Below, piece by piece: positions 43,658-52,186 of a DNA stretch of 64,000 nucleotides (within the stretch, counting starts at the first letter, position 1; each line of letters opens with the position of its first letter). The DNA is taken from NCBI RefSeq assembly GCF_004114935.1, contig NZ_CP022221.1, positions 5,663,001 through 5,727,000 on the forward strand. The letters are read 5' to 3'. The notes under the pieces were generated by a model. That model ran no database searches and had not been told where the DNA came from. It was given only the letters and a program-made list of their open reading frames with translations. Source of the DNA: Bradyrhizobium zhanjiangense. GTDB taxonomy: Bacteria; Pseudomonadota; Alphaproteobacteria; Rhizobiales; Xanthobacteraceae. The position numbers and the translations under genes are program-made.

Positions 43658-43684
43658 GGATGACGCTACGACACAGCGTCATCC
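43658..43684 (+). other. Perfect stem-loop upstream of the binding-protein gene
   Basis: GGATGACGCT (43658-43667) and AGCGTCATCC (43675-43684) form a perfect 10-bp stem with a 7-base loop. It is 153 bases past the SDR stop and 107 before the next start codon. No T-run follows; it may be an SDR terminator or a leader structure of the downstream gene. Confidence 0.6.
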
Positions 43685-43791
43685 GGCTTTAGGCGCATTG
43701 CCGCCGGCCGTGGGACAGGCTAGAGCCATCAGCCGGAAACAAGGCTTCGCAAGAGAGCCGTCCGCATATTTGACAATGGAGGAAACCTTTC

Positions 43792-45018
43792 ATGACCACG
43801 ACATTCGCACGCCGCTCCGCGGCCCTTCTGGCCTGTGCCGCTTTCGGTTTTGCCACATCCGTCTACGCGCAGGACAAGACCGTCAAGATCGGCGTGCTCA
43901 ACGACATGTCGAGCCTCTATGCCGACATCGGCGGCCCGAACTCGGTCGCCGCGGTGAAGATGGCGGTCGAGGATTCCGGCTTGAAGGCCAAGGGCTGGAC
44001 CATCGAGGTCCTCTCCGGTGACCACCAGAACAAGCCCGACATCGGCGTCAACATCGCCCGGCAATGGATCGACGCCGACAAGGTCGACGCCATCGCAGAT
44101 ACTCCGAGCTCGGGCGTGGCGCTTGCGGTGAGCAACCTCGTCAAGGAAAAGAACTCGGTGCTGCTCAATTCGGGTGCTGCCACTGCAGATCTCACCGGCA
44201 AGGCCTGCACGCCCAACACCATCTCCTTCACCTACGACACCTACATGCTCGCCAACGGCACCGGCAAGGCGCTGACCAAGGCGGGCGGGGACAGCTGGTT
44301 CTTCCTGACCGCGGACTACGCCTTCGGCCATGCGCTGGAGCGCGACACCAGCGCCGTTGTCACGGCAACCGGCGGCAAGGTGCTCGGCGGCGTCAAGCAC
44401 CCGCTCAACACGGCCGACTTCTCCTCGTTCCTGCTGCAGGCGCAGTCCTCGAAGGCCAAGATCATCGGCCTTGCCAACGCCGGCGGCGACACCACGAACG
44501 CGATCAAGCAGGCCGCCGAGTTCGGCATCGTCTCCGGCGGTCAGAAGCTCGCGGCGCTCCTGCTGTTCATCAACGACGTGCACTCGCTCGGCCTGAAGAC
44601 CGCGCAGGGCTTGACCTTCACCGAGTCCTTCTACTGGGATCTCAACGACCAGACGCGCGAATGGTCGAAGCGCTTCCAGAAGGTCTCGCCGAAGGGATCG
44701 ATGCCCTCGATGACGGTCGCCGGCCTCTATGCCGAGATCTTGCATTACCTGAAGGCGATGGACGCGCTTGGCGGCAATCCGCATGACGGCGCCAAGGTCG
44801 TCGCCAAGATGAAGGAGCTCCCGACCGACGACCCGCTGTTCGGCAAGGGCCCGCTGCGCGCCGATGGCCGCCGCCTCATCCCGGCCTATCTGTTCGAGGT
44901 GAAGAAGCCGGAAGAGTCGAAGGGACCGTGGGACTATTACAAGCTGGTCGCCACCATCGCACCGGAAGACGCGGCCAAGCCGCTCAAGGATAGCGATTGC
45001 CCGCTGGTGAAGAAGTAA
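43792..45018 (+). CDS. Branched-chain amino acid-type ABC transporter substrate-binding protein (orphan)
   Basis: A 408-residue periplasmic protein; ATG 43792 follows TGGAGGAAACC. A signal peptide (SAALLACAAFGFATSVYAQD) precedes the Peripla_BP_6 fold: VKIGVLNDMSSLYADIGGPN, GDHQNKPDIGVNIARQWIDA, SWFFLTADYAFGHALERDTS, HPLNTADFSSFLLQAQSSKA and KEESKGPWDYYKL-like C-terminus. It is closely similar along its whole length to the protein at 58051-59274 (long shared blocks such as GGNPHDGAKVVAKMKE). No permease or ATPase gene adjoins it, so it may share the transporter encoded at 56-61 kb. The ligand is unknown. Confidence 0.93.
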   Translation: MTTTFARRSAALLACAAFGFATSVYAQDKTVKIGVLNDMSSLYADIGGPNSVAAVKMAVEDSGLKAKGWTIEVLSGDHQNKPDIGVNIARQWIDADKVDAIADTPSSGVALAVSNLVKEKNSVLLNSGAATADLTGKACTPNTISFTYDTYMLANGTGKALTKAGGDSWFFLTADYAFGHALERDTSAVVTATGGKVLGGVKHPLNTADFSSFLLQAQSSKAKIIGLANAGGDTTNAIKQAAEFGIVSGGQKLAALLLFINDVHSLGLKTAQGLTFTESFYWDLNDQTREWSKRFQKVSPKGSMPSMTVAGLYAEILHYLKAMDALGGNPHDGAKVVAKMKELPTDDPLFGKGPLRADGRRLIPAYLFEVKKPEESKGPWDYYKLVATIAPEDAAKPLKDSDCPLVKK

Positions 45019-45027
45019 GCGAGATCC

Positions 45028-45060
45028 CGTAGGGTGGGCAAAGGCGCCTAAGCGCCGGGC
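45028..45060. repeat. Half copy of the CGTAGGGTGGGCAAAG repeat, containing an MFS stop codon
   Basis: CGTAGGGTGGGCAAAGGCGC at 45028-45047 matches the arm of the repeat at 30943-31037. The following hairpin-like GGCGCCTAAGCGCC includes the stop codon of the minus-strand MFS gene (45048-45050), so the repeat supplies the last codons and stop of that gene. Confidence 0.7.
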
Positions 45061-46223
45061 AGATGCAGCGGCGCGCTGGCGCCGATGAAATAGGAAAACG
45101 TCAGCGTGAACAGGAACGGGCCGACGAGCTGCGACACGCTCTGCACGCTTGCGGTCGCGCCCTGCAACTGGCCCTGCTGATCGGGTGCGACCAGCCGCGT
45201 CATCAGCGATTGCGAGGCGGCACCGGAGATGCCCCATAGCGACAAAATGGGAATGCCGAGCCAGGATAGCGGACCGGTCGGCGCAGCGCCCAAGACCACG
45301 AAGCCGATCGCGCCACAGCACAAGCCCAGCAGCAGCGCCTTCCGCTCGCCGAGCGCGCGCACGATCGGGCCGATGGCGAGCCCCTGCACCACCATGGCGC
45401 AGATGCCGACCATGGCGAGCGTCAGTCCCACGATCTTGGAATCCCAGCCGTAGCGATAGGTCGCATAGAGCACGAAGGTCGATGGCAGCACGACATGCGC
45501 GACCTGCGCGATGAAATTGACGACCGACAAGGCGGCCAGCACCGCATTGGACCGCAGCAGGCGCAGCGCGCCGATCGGATTGGCACTTCTCCAGCGGAAC
45601 GGCGCGCGCTTGTCGGGCGAAAGCGATTCCGGCAGGACGAAGAGCCCATAGAGCGCATTGACCAAGCTTAGGGCGGCCGAGGCCCAGAACGGCAGGCGCG
45701 GATCGATGTCGCCGAGCAGGCCGCCCAGCGCCGGGCCCAGGATGAAGCCGGCACCGAAGGCCGCACCAATCCTGCCGAAGATTGCCGCACGCCGTTCCGG
45801 CGGCGTGACATCCGAGATATAGGCGAAGGCGGTCGAGATACTCGCCGAGGTAATGCCGGAGATCACGCGGCCGATGAACAGCCAGACCAGCGACGGCGCC
45901 AGCGCCATCAGCACATAGTCGGCCGCCAGCCCGAAATTCGACAGCAGCACTACCGGCCTGCGCCCGAACCGATCCGACAGCGCGCCGAGCAGCGGCGAGA
46001 ACACGAACTGCATCAGCGCCCAGGCGGTGCCGAACAGGCCGAAGATGCGGGCCGCGTGCGCGGTGTCGTTATCGACAAAGCTCTCGATCAGCTTCGGCAG
46101 GATCGGCATGATCACGCCGAGCGCGAGCATGTCGAGCAGGATGGTGACGAAGATGAAGGCGACCGCGCCGCGCCGGACCGGCGCCGCGCCTTGCGCCATC
46201 GCCTCGCCGGCCCCGTCGCTCAC
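45048..46223 (-). CDS. MFS efflux transporter, tetracycline-resistance (TCR/Tet) type
   Basis: A 391-residue transporter with twelve predicted spans. MFS motif A is [20 protein letters not shown] after the second span; motif C-like [17 protein letters not shown] is in the fifth. The opening [18 protein letters not shown] is typical of the Tet/TCR drug-antiporter group, which exports tetracycline or other compounds with protons. The start GTG at 46223 overlaps the der stop (GTGA), suggesting translational coupling; an ATG at 46199 is the alternative. Its C-terminal residues and stop come from an intergenic repeat. Actual substrates are unknown. Confidence 0.88.
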   Translation of the reverse strand: MSDGAGEAMAQGAAPVRRGAVAFIFVTILLDMLALGVIMPILPKLIESFVDNDTAHAARIFGLFGTAWALMQFVFSPLLGALSDRFGRRPVVLLSNFGLAADYVLMALAPSLVWLFIGRVISGITSASISTAFAYISDVTPPERRAAIFGRIGAAFGAGFILGPALGGLLGDIDPRLPFWASAALSLVNALYGLFVLPESLSPDKRAPFRWRSANPIGALRLLRSNAVLAALSVVNFIAQVAHVVLPSTFVLYATYRYGWDSKIVGLTLAMVGICAMVVQGLAIGPIVRALGERKALLLGLCCGAIGFVVLGAAPTGPLSWLGIPILSLWGISGAASQSLMTRLVAPDQQGQLQGATASVQSVSQLVGPFLFTLTFSYFIGASAPLHLPGA

Positions 46224-47602
46224 GACGGCCGCTTGCGCTTGTGCGCGAAGGGATTGGCCTTCTCGCGCAAGGTGATGCGCACCGGCGTGCCCGGCAGATC
46301 GAAGGTCTCGCGCATGGAATTGGTGAGGTAGCGCAAGTAGGACTGCGGCACCGCATCGGCACGCGAGCAGAACAGCACGAAGCTCGGCGGGCGCGCCTTG
46401 TTCTGGGTGATGTAGTTCAGCTTCAGCCTGCGGCCAGACACTGCGGGCGGCGGATTGGCCTGGATCGCCTGCTCGAACCAGCGATTGAGCGCCGACGTCG
46501 GCACGCGCCGGTTCCAGATCGCATAGGCATCCTGGATCGCCTGCATCAAGCGGTCGATGCCCTCGCCCATCAGGCCCGATACGGCGACGATTGGCACGCC
46601 CTTGAGCTGCGGCAGCCAATGGTCGGCGTCGCGGCGCAGGCTCGAGATCGCGCCGCCGCCCTTGGTCTCCATCAGGTCCCATTTATTGACGGCGAGCACG
46701 ACCGCCCGGCCCTCGCGCTCGATCAAATCGGCGATGCGCAGATCCTGCTCCTCGAAGCGGTTCTGCGTATCCATCATCAGCACGACGACTTCGGCAAAGC
46801 GCACCGCGCGCAGCGCGTCGGCGACCGAGAGCTTTTCCAGCTTCTCCTCGATGCGGGAGCGCCGGCGCAGACCTGCGGTGTCGAACACCCGGAAATCGCG
46901 GCCCTTCCAGTTGATCTCGACCGCGATGGAATCGCGCGTGGTGCCGGCTTCCGGGCTCGTCAGCAGGCGCTCCTCGCCGAGCAGATAGTTGATCAGCGTC
47001 GACTTGCCGGCATTGGGCCGGCCGACGATGGCGACCCGGATCGGGCGCGTCGCCGCCTCTTCCTCCGAGAGCGGCGCGTCGTCCTCGGCCTCGTCTTCGT
47101 CGACGGGCTCCGGCATCAGCTTAGCTAGTGCGTCATAGAGTTCGCCCATGCCCTCGCCATGCTCGGCCGAGATCTGGATGGGATCGCCGAGTCCGAGGGC
47201 GAAGGCCTCCATTGCACCGGCATCGCCATGCTTGCCTTCGCTCTTGTTGGCGACCAGCAGCACCGGCTTGTTGGCCTTGCGAGCGAAATCGGCGAAGGCG
47301 CGATCGGTGGGCGTGAGGCCGATGCGGGCATCGATGACGAAGAACAGCGCGTCGGCCTGCGCGATCGCGGTCTCGGTCTGCTCCTGCATGCGCGCGGTGA
47401 GCGAGCCCTTGGCGCCCTCGTCGAGGCCGGCGGTGTCGATGATGATGAACTGGAGGTCGCCGAGCTTGGCCTCACCCTCGCGGCGGTCGCGGGTGACGCC
47501 CGGCAGGTCATCGACGAGCGCGAGCTTCTGTCCGACCAGGCGGTTGAACAGCGTCGATTTGCCGACATTGGGCCGGCCGATGATGGCGATCGTGAAGGAC
47601 AT
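46220..47602 (-). CDS. der: Ribosome biogenesis GTPase Der (EngA)
   Basis: A 460-residue essential GTPase for 50S assembly with two G domains in tandem. The first has [17 protein letters not shown] and [16 protein letters not shown], and the second, near residue 190, [18 protein letters not shown], with NKWD. The acidic linker ([20 protein letters not shown]) separates them. The C-terminal KH-like domain ([20 protein letters not shown]) binds RNA. The gene overlaps the start of the MFS gene by four bases and lies 50 bases after the lipoprotein gene. Confidence 0.96.
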   Translation of the reverse strand: MSFTIAIIGRPNVGKSTLFNRLVGQKLALVDDLPGVTRDRREGEAKLGDLQFIIIDTAGLDEGAKGSLTARMQEQTETAIAQADALFFVIDARIGLTPTDRAFADFARKANKPVLLVANKSEGKHGDAGAMEAFALGLGDPIQISAEHGEGMGELYDALAKLMPEPVDEDEAEDDAPLSEEEAATRPIRVAIVGRPNAGKSTLINYLLGEERLLTSPEAGTTRDSIAVEINWKGRDFRVFDTAGLRRRSRIEEKLEKLSVADALRAVRFAEVVVLMMDTQNRFEEQDLRIADLIEREGRAVVLAVNKWDLMETKGGGAISSLRRDADHWLPQLKGVPIVAVSGLMGEGIDRLMQAIQDAYAIWNRRVPTSALNRWFEQAIQANPPPAVSGRRLKLNYITQNKARPPSFVLFCSRADAVPQSYLRYLTNSMRETFDLPGTPVRITLREKANPFAHKRKRPS

Positions 47603-47652
47603 CGGTCATTCGTGCGCTGCCGGGGCTGCGCCTGTCAATGCAATGGAGAATA

Positions 47653-48201
47653 TCAGCGCGAGAAGCTGCCGCTTGGCAGTGGCGCAGGGAAAGCGCCTTG
47701 CGATTGCTGCTGCGTGGTCTGGGTCGGTTGCGCCTGCTGGACAGGCTGATCCGGCGGTGGCGCGGTGGTGCGCTTGCGGACAATCTTGTGCTTGGGCGGC
47801 GGAGCGTCCGTGGGCGGTGCAGCCTCCGGCTGGGCCTCGCCATCGACCTCGCCGGTAGCGGGCGCGGCCGCCGTGGCGGCTGGCTGTCGGGACTTCGTCG
47901 CCTTGGTCCCCTTCGCAGGCTTGGCCGGCTCGGGCGGTGGCTCCGCAGGCAGAGCCGCGACGGCAGGTGCGTTCGGGTCCGGCTGCTGCTGCGCGCCCTT
48001 GTACATCTCCTTCGGCACGCCCTGCTCGAGGCCCGGCACGCCCTCGGGGAATACCGGCTTGCGGTCACCCGGCAGCTTCTTCTTGGTGTCGAGGAAGTCG
48101 AGCATGTCGCTCGGATCGAATCCGCCGCTGGAGCAGCCGCCCAACAGGCCCGTGAAGGCGATCAGGACGGTGGCTGCGATCAAACGTGGCGTGCGGCGCA
48201 T
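47653..48201 (-). CDS. Pro/Ala-rich lipoprotein
   Basis: A 182-residue lipoprotein. The signal and lipobox read LIAATVLIAFTGLLGGC, with cleavage before Cys near residue 23. After a short conserved-looking part (DPSDMLDFLDTKKKLPGDRK, VFPEGVPGLEQGVPKEMYKG) the rest is Pro/Ala/Lys/Gln low-complexity sequence. The DxLDFLDTKKKLPGxRKPVFPEGVPG region is known to me as a recurring element of Rhizobiales lipoproteins next to der. It lies between the TPR gene and der in the same direction. Function is unknown. Confidence 0.85.
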   Translation of the reverse strand: MRRTPRLIAATVLIAFTGLLGGCSSGGFDPSDMLDFLDTKKKLPGDRKPVFPEGVPGLEQGVPKEMYKGAQQQPDPNAPAVAALPAEPPPEPAKPAKGTKATKSRQPAATAAAPATGEVDGEAQPEAAPPTDAPPPKHKIVRKRTTAPPPDQPVQQAQPTQTTQQQSQGAFPAPLPSGSFSR

Positions 48202-48232
48202 CTTGTGTCTCGTTTGCGTCAGAGGGCCGTCG

Positions 48233-48886
48233 TCAGCTTTTGGCGACGGGCGGCAGCAGAGCCTGGAGCGCCTCGGCGCGCGAGCGCAGGCTGGGCGGTG
48301 TTTCGCCGTCTTCGGTAATCGCGTCGAGCCATTTGCGAGCCGCGGTCATGTCGTTGTTGCGCCATGCCGACAACGCCAGCATCTCGCGGGCGCTGTGGCG
48401 GAAGGTCGATTTCGGCGCGGCGGAGGCCTCCAGCCGCTGCTGCATGTCGGCGTAGCTGGCGCTGTCGAGCAGCAAGCCGGCGGCCCGGATCTTGGCCAGA
48501 TCCTGCCACTCGCCACCGACGCTGCGATCGGCGGCAATGTCGTCATACATCTTCGCGGCGGCCTTGGGATCGCGGCTGGCGGCCTCGGCCGCAGCGCGCA
48601 GCCGGGCCAGGGTCCGATAGCCGGACGGAGCCTTGGCGGCGAGCTCGGTGAAGGCCTTCTCGGCGTCCGCGTGCTTGTCCTGCTCGGACAGCTCGACGGC
48701 CTTCTCGAACGCCGCGCCGGCCTCGGCGGCCTTCTTGGACTCGAGATATTGGTAGCCGCGCCAGCCGCCGACGGCGGCCACGATCAGCACCATCAGGGCG
48801 ATCAAGTAAATCGAATACTTGTCCCACAGCTTCTTGAGCTGTTCGCGACGTACTTCCTCGTCGACTTCGTCAAATAATTCAGACAC
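48233..48886 (-). CDS. TPR-like inner-membrane protein (YfgM-type)
   Basis: A 217-residue protein. A charged N-terminus (MSELFDEVDEEVRREQLKKL) precedes one membrane span (IYLIALMVLIVAAVGGWRGY) near residue 30. The rest is helical and TPR-like (AFEKAVELSEQDKHADAEKA, FTELAAKAPSGYRTLARLRA) in the periplasm. It resembles the YfgM family, which links the SecYEG translocon and chaperones and often sits upstream of bamB and der. Here the lipoprotein, not BamB, follows. Confidence 0.87.
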   Translation of the reverse strand: MSELFDEVDEEVRREQLKKLWDKYSIYLIALMVLIVAAVGGWRGYQYLESKKAAEAGAAFEKAVELSEQDKHADAEKAFTELAAKAPSGYRTLARLRAAAEAASRDPKAAAKMYDDIAADRSVGGEWQDLAKIRAAGLLLDSASYADMQQRLEASAAPKSTFRHSAREMLALSAWRNNDMTAARKWLDAITEDGETPPSLRSRAEALQALLPPVAKS

Positions 48887-49051
48887 TTATGCTAATCCCA
48901 TGCCCGTCCGGGTACGCGCGCCAAAGCGTCCGCGTCAGGAATCCCGTCCCCTCGTGGCGGCGAGGTACCCTAACGATATGGCGGTGGCAAGGCAAAGCCA
49001 GCCCGATCAAGGCGTTAACCACCCGGGACAGCCCGGAGCCGCCTGCCCGGC

Positions 49052-50644
49052 TCAGCTTCCGAGCAGCTCCCGCAACTGCCGTTTCAGCACCTTGCCATTG
49101 GCGTTCCGTGGCAATGGCTCGGCGGTGATCGCCATGGTTTCGGGGACCTTATAGTCGGACAGCCGCTCCGCGCACCAGGCCCGCAGGGCCTCGCTGGCGA
49201 CCGGGCTGCGCGTCACCACCACGGCGTGGACGCGCTCGCCCAGGACCGGGCAGGCCTTGGCGATGATCGCGCTCTCGATCACGGCGGGATGGCCGGCCAG
49301 CACGGATTCGACCTCGGCCGAATAGATCTTCAGCCCGCCGCGATTGATCATGTCCTTCTGCCGGTCGAACACCCGGACAAACCCCTTCGCATCGACCGAG
49401 CCGAGGTCGCCGGAGTGCCAGAAGCCGCCAGTGAAGCTCTCGGCCGTTGCCTTCGGGTTATTCCAATAGCCCTTGATCACGGAGGCGCCCTGGATCCAGA
49501 GCTCGCCGATTTCGCCATGCGGCAGCTCGCGCCCATCCCCTCCCATCGCGACGATGCGCGCGCCCGGGCACGGCAGGCCGACGCTGTCGATATGGCTCTC
49601 CGTCAGCTCGCCCGGCATGATGGTCGAGGGCGATGTCGTCTCGGTCGCGCCATAGCAGTTCATCAGCTTCAGGCGGGGGATCTTCGCCTTGAGCTTCTCG
49701 ATGGTCGCGACCGGCATCGGCGCGCCGCCAAAGCCGCCGATGCGCCAGCTCGACAGGTCATAGCCATCGAAATCCGGCTGCAGCAGGCAGAGATTGTACA
49801 TCGCCGGCACCATCACGGTGTAGGTGACGCGCTCGCGCGCGGCGAGCTTGAGATAATCGGCGGCCTTGAACTCCGGCATGATGATCAGCGCGCCGGCGCA
49901 GCGGATCATGGTCGTGATGTTGGCGACGATTCCGGTGACATGGCCGAGCGGCACCGCGGCGATCGAGCGATCCGCCGCCGTCAATTGCAGGCAGGACACG
50001 AACACCATCGAGGAATGGACGATGTTGCAATGGGCCAGCATCGCGCCCTTCGGCTTGCCCGTCGTGCCCGAGGTGTAGAGGATCATCGCGGTGTCCTCCT
50101 CATTGACCTCGACCGGCGCAGGCGCCGACGCGTTGTCGGCGAGCGCGGAGAAGCGCGACCGGGCCGGATCGTCGTCGATGGCGATGCGATGGATCACATC
50201 GGGCACATCGCCCGGATCGGGCAGTCGTTCGGCGAGCGCCGCCTCATGGATCAGGATATTGGCGCCGCAATCCGTGAGCACATAGGCGATCTCCGGCTTC
50301 TGCTGGCGCGTGCTGAGCAGCACCGTGACCAGCCCCTCATGTGCGGCGGCGAACAGTAGCAGCGGAAACTCGATGCGATTGCCAAGCAGAATCGCGACGC
50401 GGTCGCCGCGTTGCAAACCAAGCTTGCGAAAGCCGGTCGCAATCCGCGCGGTCTGCTCGACGGCTTGTCGCCAGCTCAGGCGGACGTCGCCGCAAATCAG
50501 CGCCTCACCATCGCCATTGCGCGCGCAGGCTTTCGCGATCATGGCCCACAGGCTCGACGGCCGATCGCAAAATGCCGGCACCACTCGATCGCCAAAGCGC
50601 GCCTCGAACCGCATCGGCGGGATCTGAGATTGCGACCAGTCCAT
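49052..50644 (-). CDS. AMP-forming acyl-CoA synthetase family ligase
   Basis: A 530-residue ligase that activates a carboxylic acid with ATP and transfers it to CoA. The P-loop-like motif is ILYTSGTTGKPKGAMLAHCN near residue 190, the A5 motif NCYGATETTSP, the hinge region GFWHSGDLGSVDAKGFVRVF, and the C-terminal catalytic lysine in RNANGKVLKRQLRE. It is a stand-alone gene between the TPR protein and NnrU. The acid substrate (fatty, aromatic or other) cannot be read from the sequence. Confidence 0.92.
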   Translation of the reverse strand: MDWSQSQIPPMRFEARFGDRVVPAFCDRPSSLWAMIAKACARNGDGEALICGDVRLSWRQAVEQTARIATGFRKLGLQRGDRVAILLGNRIEFPLLLFAAAHEGLVTVLLSTRQQKPEIAYVLTDCGANILIHEAALAERLPDPGDVPDVIHRIAIDDDPARSRFSALADNASAPAPVEVNEEDTAMILYTSGTTGKPKGAMLAHCNIVHSSMVFVSCLQLTAADRSIAAVPLGHVTGIVANITTMIRCAGALIIMPEFKAADYLKLAARERVTYTVMVPAMYNLCLLQPDFDGYDLSSWRIGGFGGAPMPVATIEKLKAKIPRLKLMNCYGATETTSPSTIMPGELTESHIDSVGLPCPGARIVAMGGDGRELPHGEIGELWIQGASVIKGYWNNPKATAESFTGGFWHSGDLGSVDAKGFVRVFDRQKDMINRGGLKIYSAEVESVLAGHPAVIESAIIAKACPVLGERVHAVVVTRSPVASEALRAWCAERLSDYKVPETMAITAEPLPRNANGKVLKRQLRELLGS

Positions 50645-50715
50645 CTGCGTGCCTCGGCTTGTTGCTCTTGTTATCTTCCGCGCATGGACACCGGGTGTCG
50701 TCTTGTGCTGACCGG

Positions 50716-51300
50716 CTAGACGCCGATCACGGGAACACCGATCACGACAGGGTGGAACGCAAAGGCCAGCGCAAGATAAGCGACAACACCGACTGCGATC
50801 GCGATCAAATCGTTGGTGACGCCGCCGACCGGGATCGGCGGGCCGCCGGCATCGGTGCGATGCTTCAGCGTGATGCGATCATACACCGCCCAACCCAGGA
50901 ACGAGCCGAACAGGATGATGGAGCCGAGGTCGCCATTGGCGAGCAAATGCGAGGCTGCCCACAGTTTGATGCCGGCCAGCATCGGATGCTTCAGTGTCGC
51001 ATAGATGCGGCCGCGCAGGTACGAGGCGACCACCAGGATGACGGCGGGCAGCATCAAGGCGAGCGTGATGTGCTTCAGCGCCTTCGGCGGATACCAGACG
51101 TCGATCCAGCCGGAACTGCGGTAATGGGCAAAGCCCCAGATGATCAGCACGAGCCCCGCGAGCGAAACCAGCGAATAGAGGATCTTGTAGGTCCCCTCAC
51201 CTAGTCGTGCGATCGCCTCTGCGCGTGCCTTTCGTTTCGTCGTGAAAATATGGGCGGCAAAAAACAGCACCAGCCCCAGGATCATGACCACAAGACCCAC
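50716..51300 (-). CDS. NnrU family membrane protein
   Basis: A 194-residue inner-membrane protein with about six spans (GLVVMILGLVLFFAAHIFTT, YSLVSLAGLVLIIWGFAHYR, HITLALMLPAVILVVASYLR, LAIAVGVVAYLALAFAFHPV) and the conserved ATLKHPMLAGIKLWAASHLL and ADLGSIILFGSFLGWAVYDR-like segments. NnrU proteins are related to isoprenoid-biosynthesis and methyltransferase-like membrane families and were first linked to nitric oxide metabolism in Rhodobacter. No denitrification gene is nearby, so that link is weak. Confidence 0.87.
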   Translation of the reverse strand: MGLVVMILGLVLFFAAHIFTTKRKARAEAIARLGEGTYKILYSLVSLAGLVLIIWGFAHYRSSGWIDVWYPPKALKHITLALMLPAVILVVASYLRGRIYATLKHPMLAGIKLWAASHLLANGDLGSIILFGSFLGWAVYDRITLKHRTDAGGPPIPVGGVTNDLIAIAVGVVAYLALAFAFHPVVIGVPVIGV

Positions 51301-51369
51301 GACATCCTCCCCTAAAGCAGCCCCCGCCTCTGAGGTATCATCGATTGGCCGCTGCTCGCAACTTATGCC

Positions 51370-51948
51370 CTACTTACCGATCTGCCGATTGTCGACGTAC
51401 CGGATCGCGATTGGCCGTCCGGCCAGCGCGCCGCCGAGTCCGCCAGTGAATTTCAGCGGCAGGCAGGCCTTCAGCGATGCATTGATGGCGTTCAGATAGG
51501 TCGTGCGGGTATCGGCCGGCACGCCCGCGGTCGCGTATGTGAGGCGAGGCGGACCGATCAGGCCACCCGCCTTGTTGAAGCTGAAGCGCACCGACATCTG
51601 CATGCCGGTGCGCGCGTTGTCCGAGGGGGGCGACCAGCAGCTGCGCAGCTCGGCAAAGAGATCGCCGATCGTATCGAGATCGTGATCGGGTTTCCGGTAT
51701 TTGGCGCGGTCCGGCTCGGACGGCACGCTCTCGATCGTGAGCTGGAGGTTCTGGCCGTAGGGGTAATCGATTTCGGGAATGCAGGGGCCGGGCTCGAGCG
51801 GGCTGCAATAGGACGGCGTACAGGGCGGGCCGTCGAGCACGCTGCACGGCTCGTGCGAGAACGGAATGGGGTTGATCTGGCGGGGCCGCGCGTCGGCGGC
51901 GCCCACGGCCAAGAAGGTCAGCAACAGAACCAAGATTGCGCGCAGCAT
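51370..51948 (-). CDS. Hypothetical secreted protein with a TonB/TolA-like C-terminal region
   Basis: 192 residues. The signal peptide is ILVLLLTFLAVGAADARPRQ. A cysteine-bearing Pro-rich part follows (PCSVLDGPPCTPSYCSPLEP). The last 90 residues (LRSCWSPPSDNARTGMQMSV, RFSFNKAGGLIGPPRLTYAT, NASLKACLPLKFTGG) have the C-W-x-P-P start and layout of TolA/TonB C-terminal domains, without the membrane-anchored energising part. Function is unknown; a periplasmic adaptor is possible. Confidence 0.78.
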   Translation of the reverse strand: MLRAILVLLLTFLAVGAADARPRQINPIPFSHEPCSVLDGPPCTPSYCSPLEPGPCIPEIDYPYGQNLQLTIESVPSEPDRAKYRKPDHDLDTIGDLFAELRSCWSPPSDNARTGMQMSVRFSFNKAGGLIGPPRLTYATAGVPADTRTTYLNAINASLKACLPLKFTGGLGGALAGRPIAIRYVDNRQIGK

Positions 51949-52046
51949 TGAGAAGCACCGCGATGAGCGACCGCAATCATGTTGGGAGATTTTGGAGCGG
52001 CTTCAAGCCTACCTTGTGTTCACATGCGCGCGTTCAAGCGCGGTGT

Positions 52047-52146
52047 CGTCGCCCGGCTTGACCGGGCGACCCAGTACTCCGAGACGATTGTGATTGAGCC
52101 GAGAGGCTGCGGCGTACTGGATGCCCCGGTCAAGCCGGGGCATGAC
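52047..52146. repeat. REP-like palindromic pair downstream of prfC
   Basis: Two palindromes in inverted arrangement: 52047-52076 (core CGCCCGGCTTGACCGGGCG, inner end CCCAGTA) and 52115-52146 (TACTGGATGCCCCGGTCAAG to CATGAC). They follow the layout of the pair at 22219-22300, with a similar GTCATGCC-type outer end. They lie between the prfC stop and the start of the secreted protein gene. Confidence 0.8.
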
Positions 52147-52186
52147 AGTGGAGGGTGTGGCTGCGGCAGCCGGGCGCGCGGCCGCC

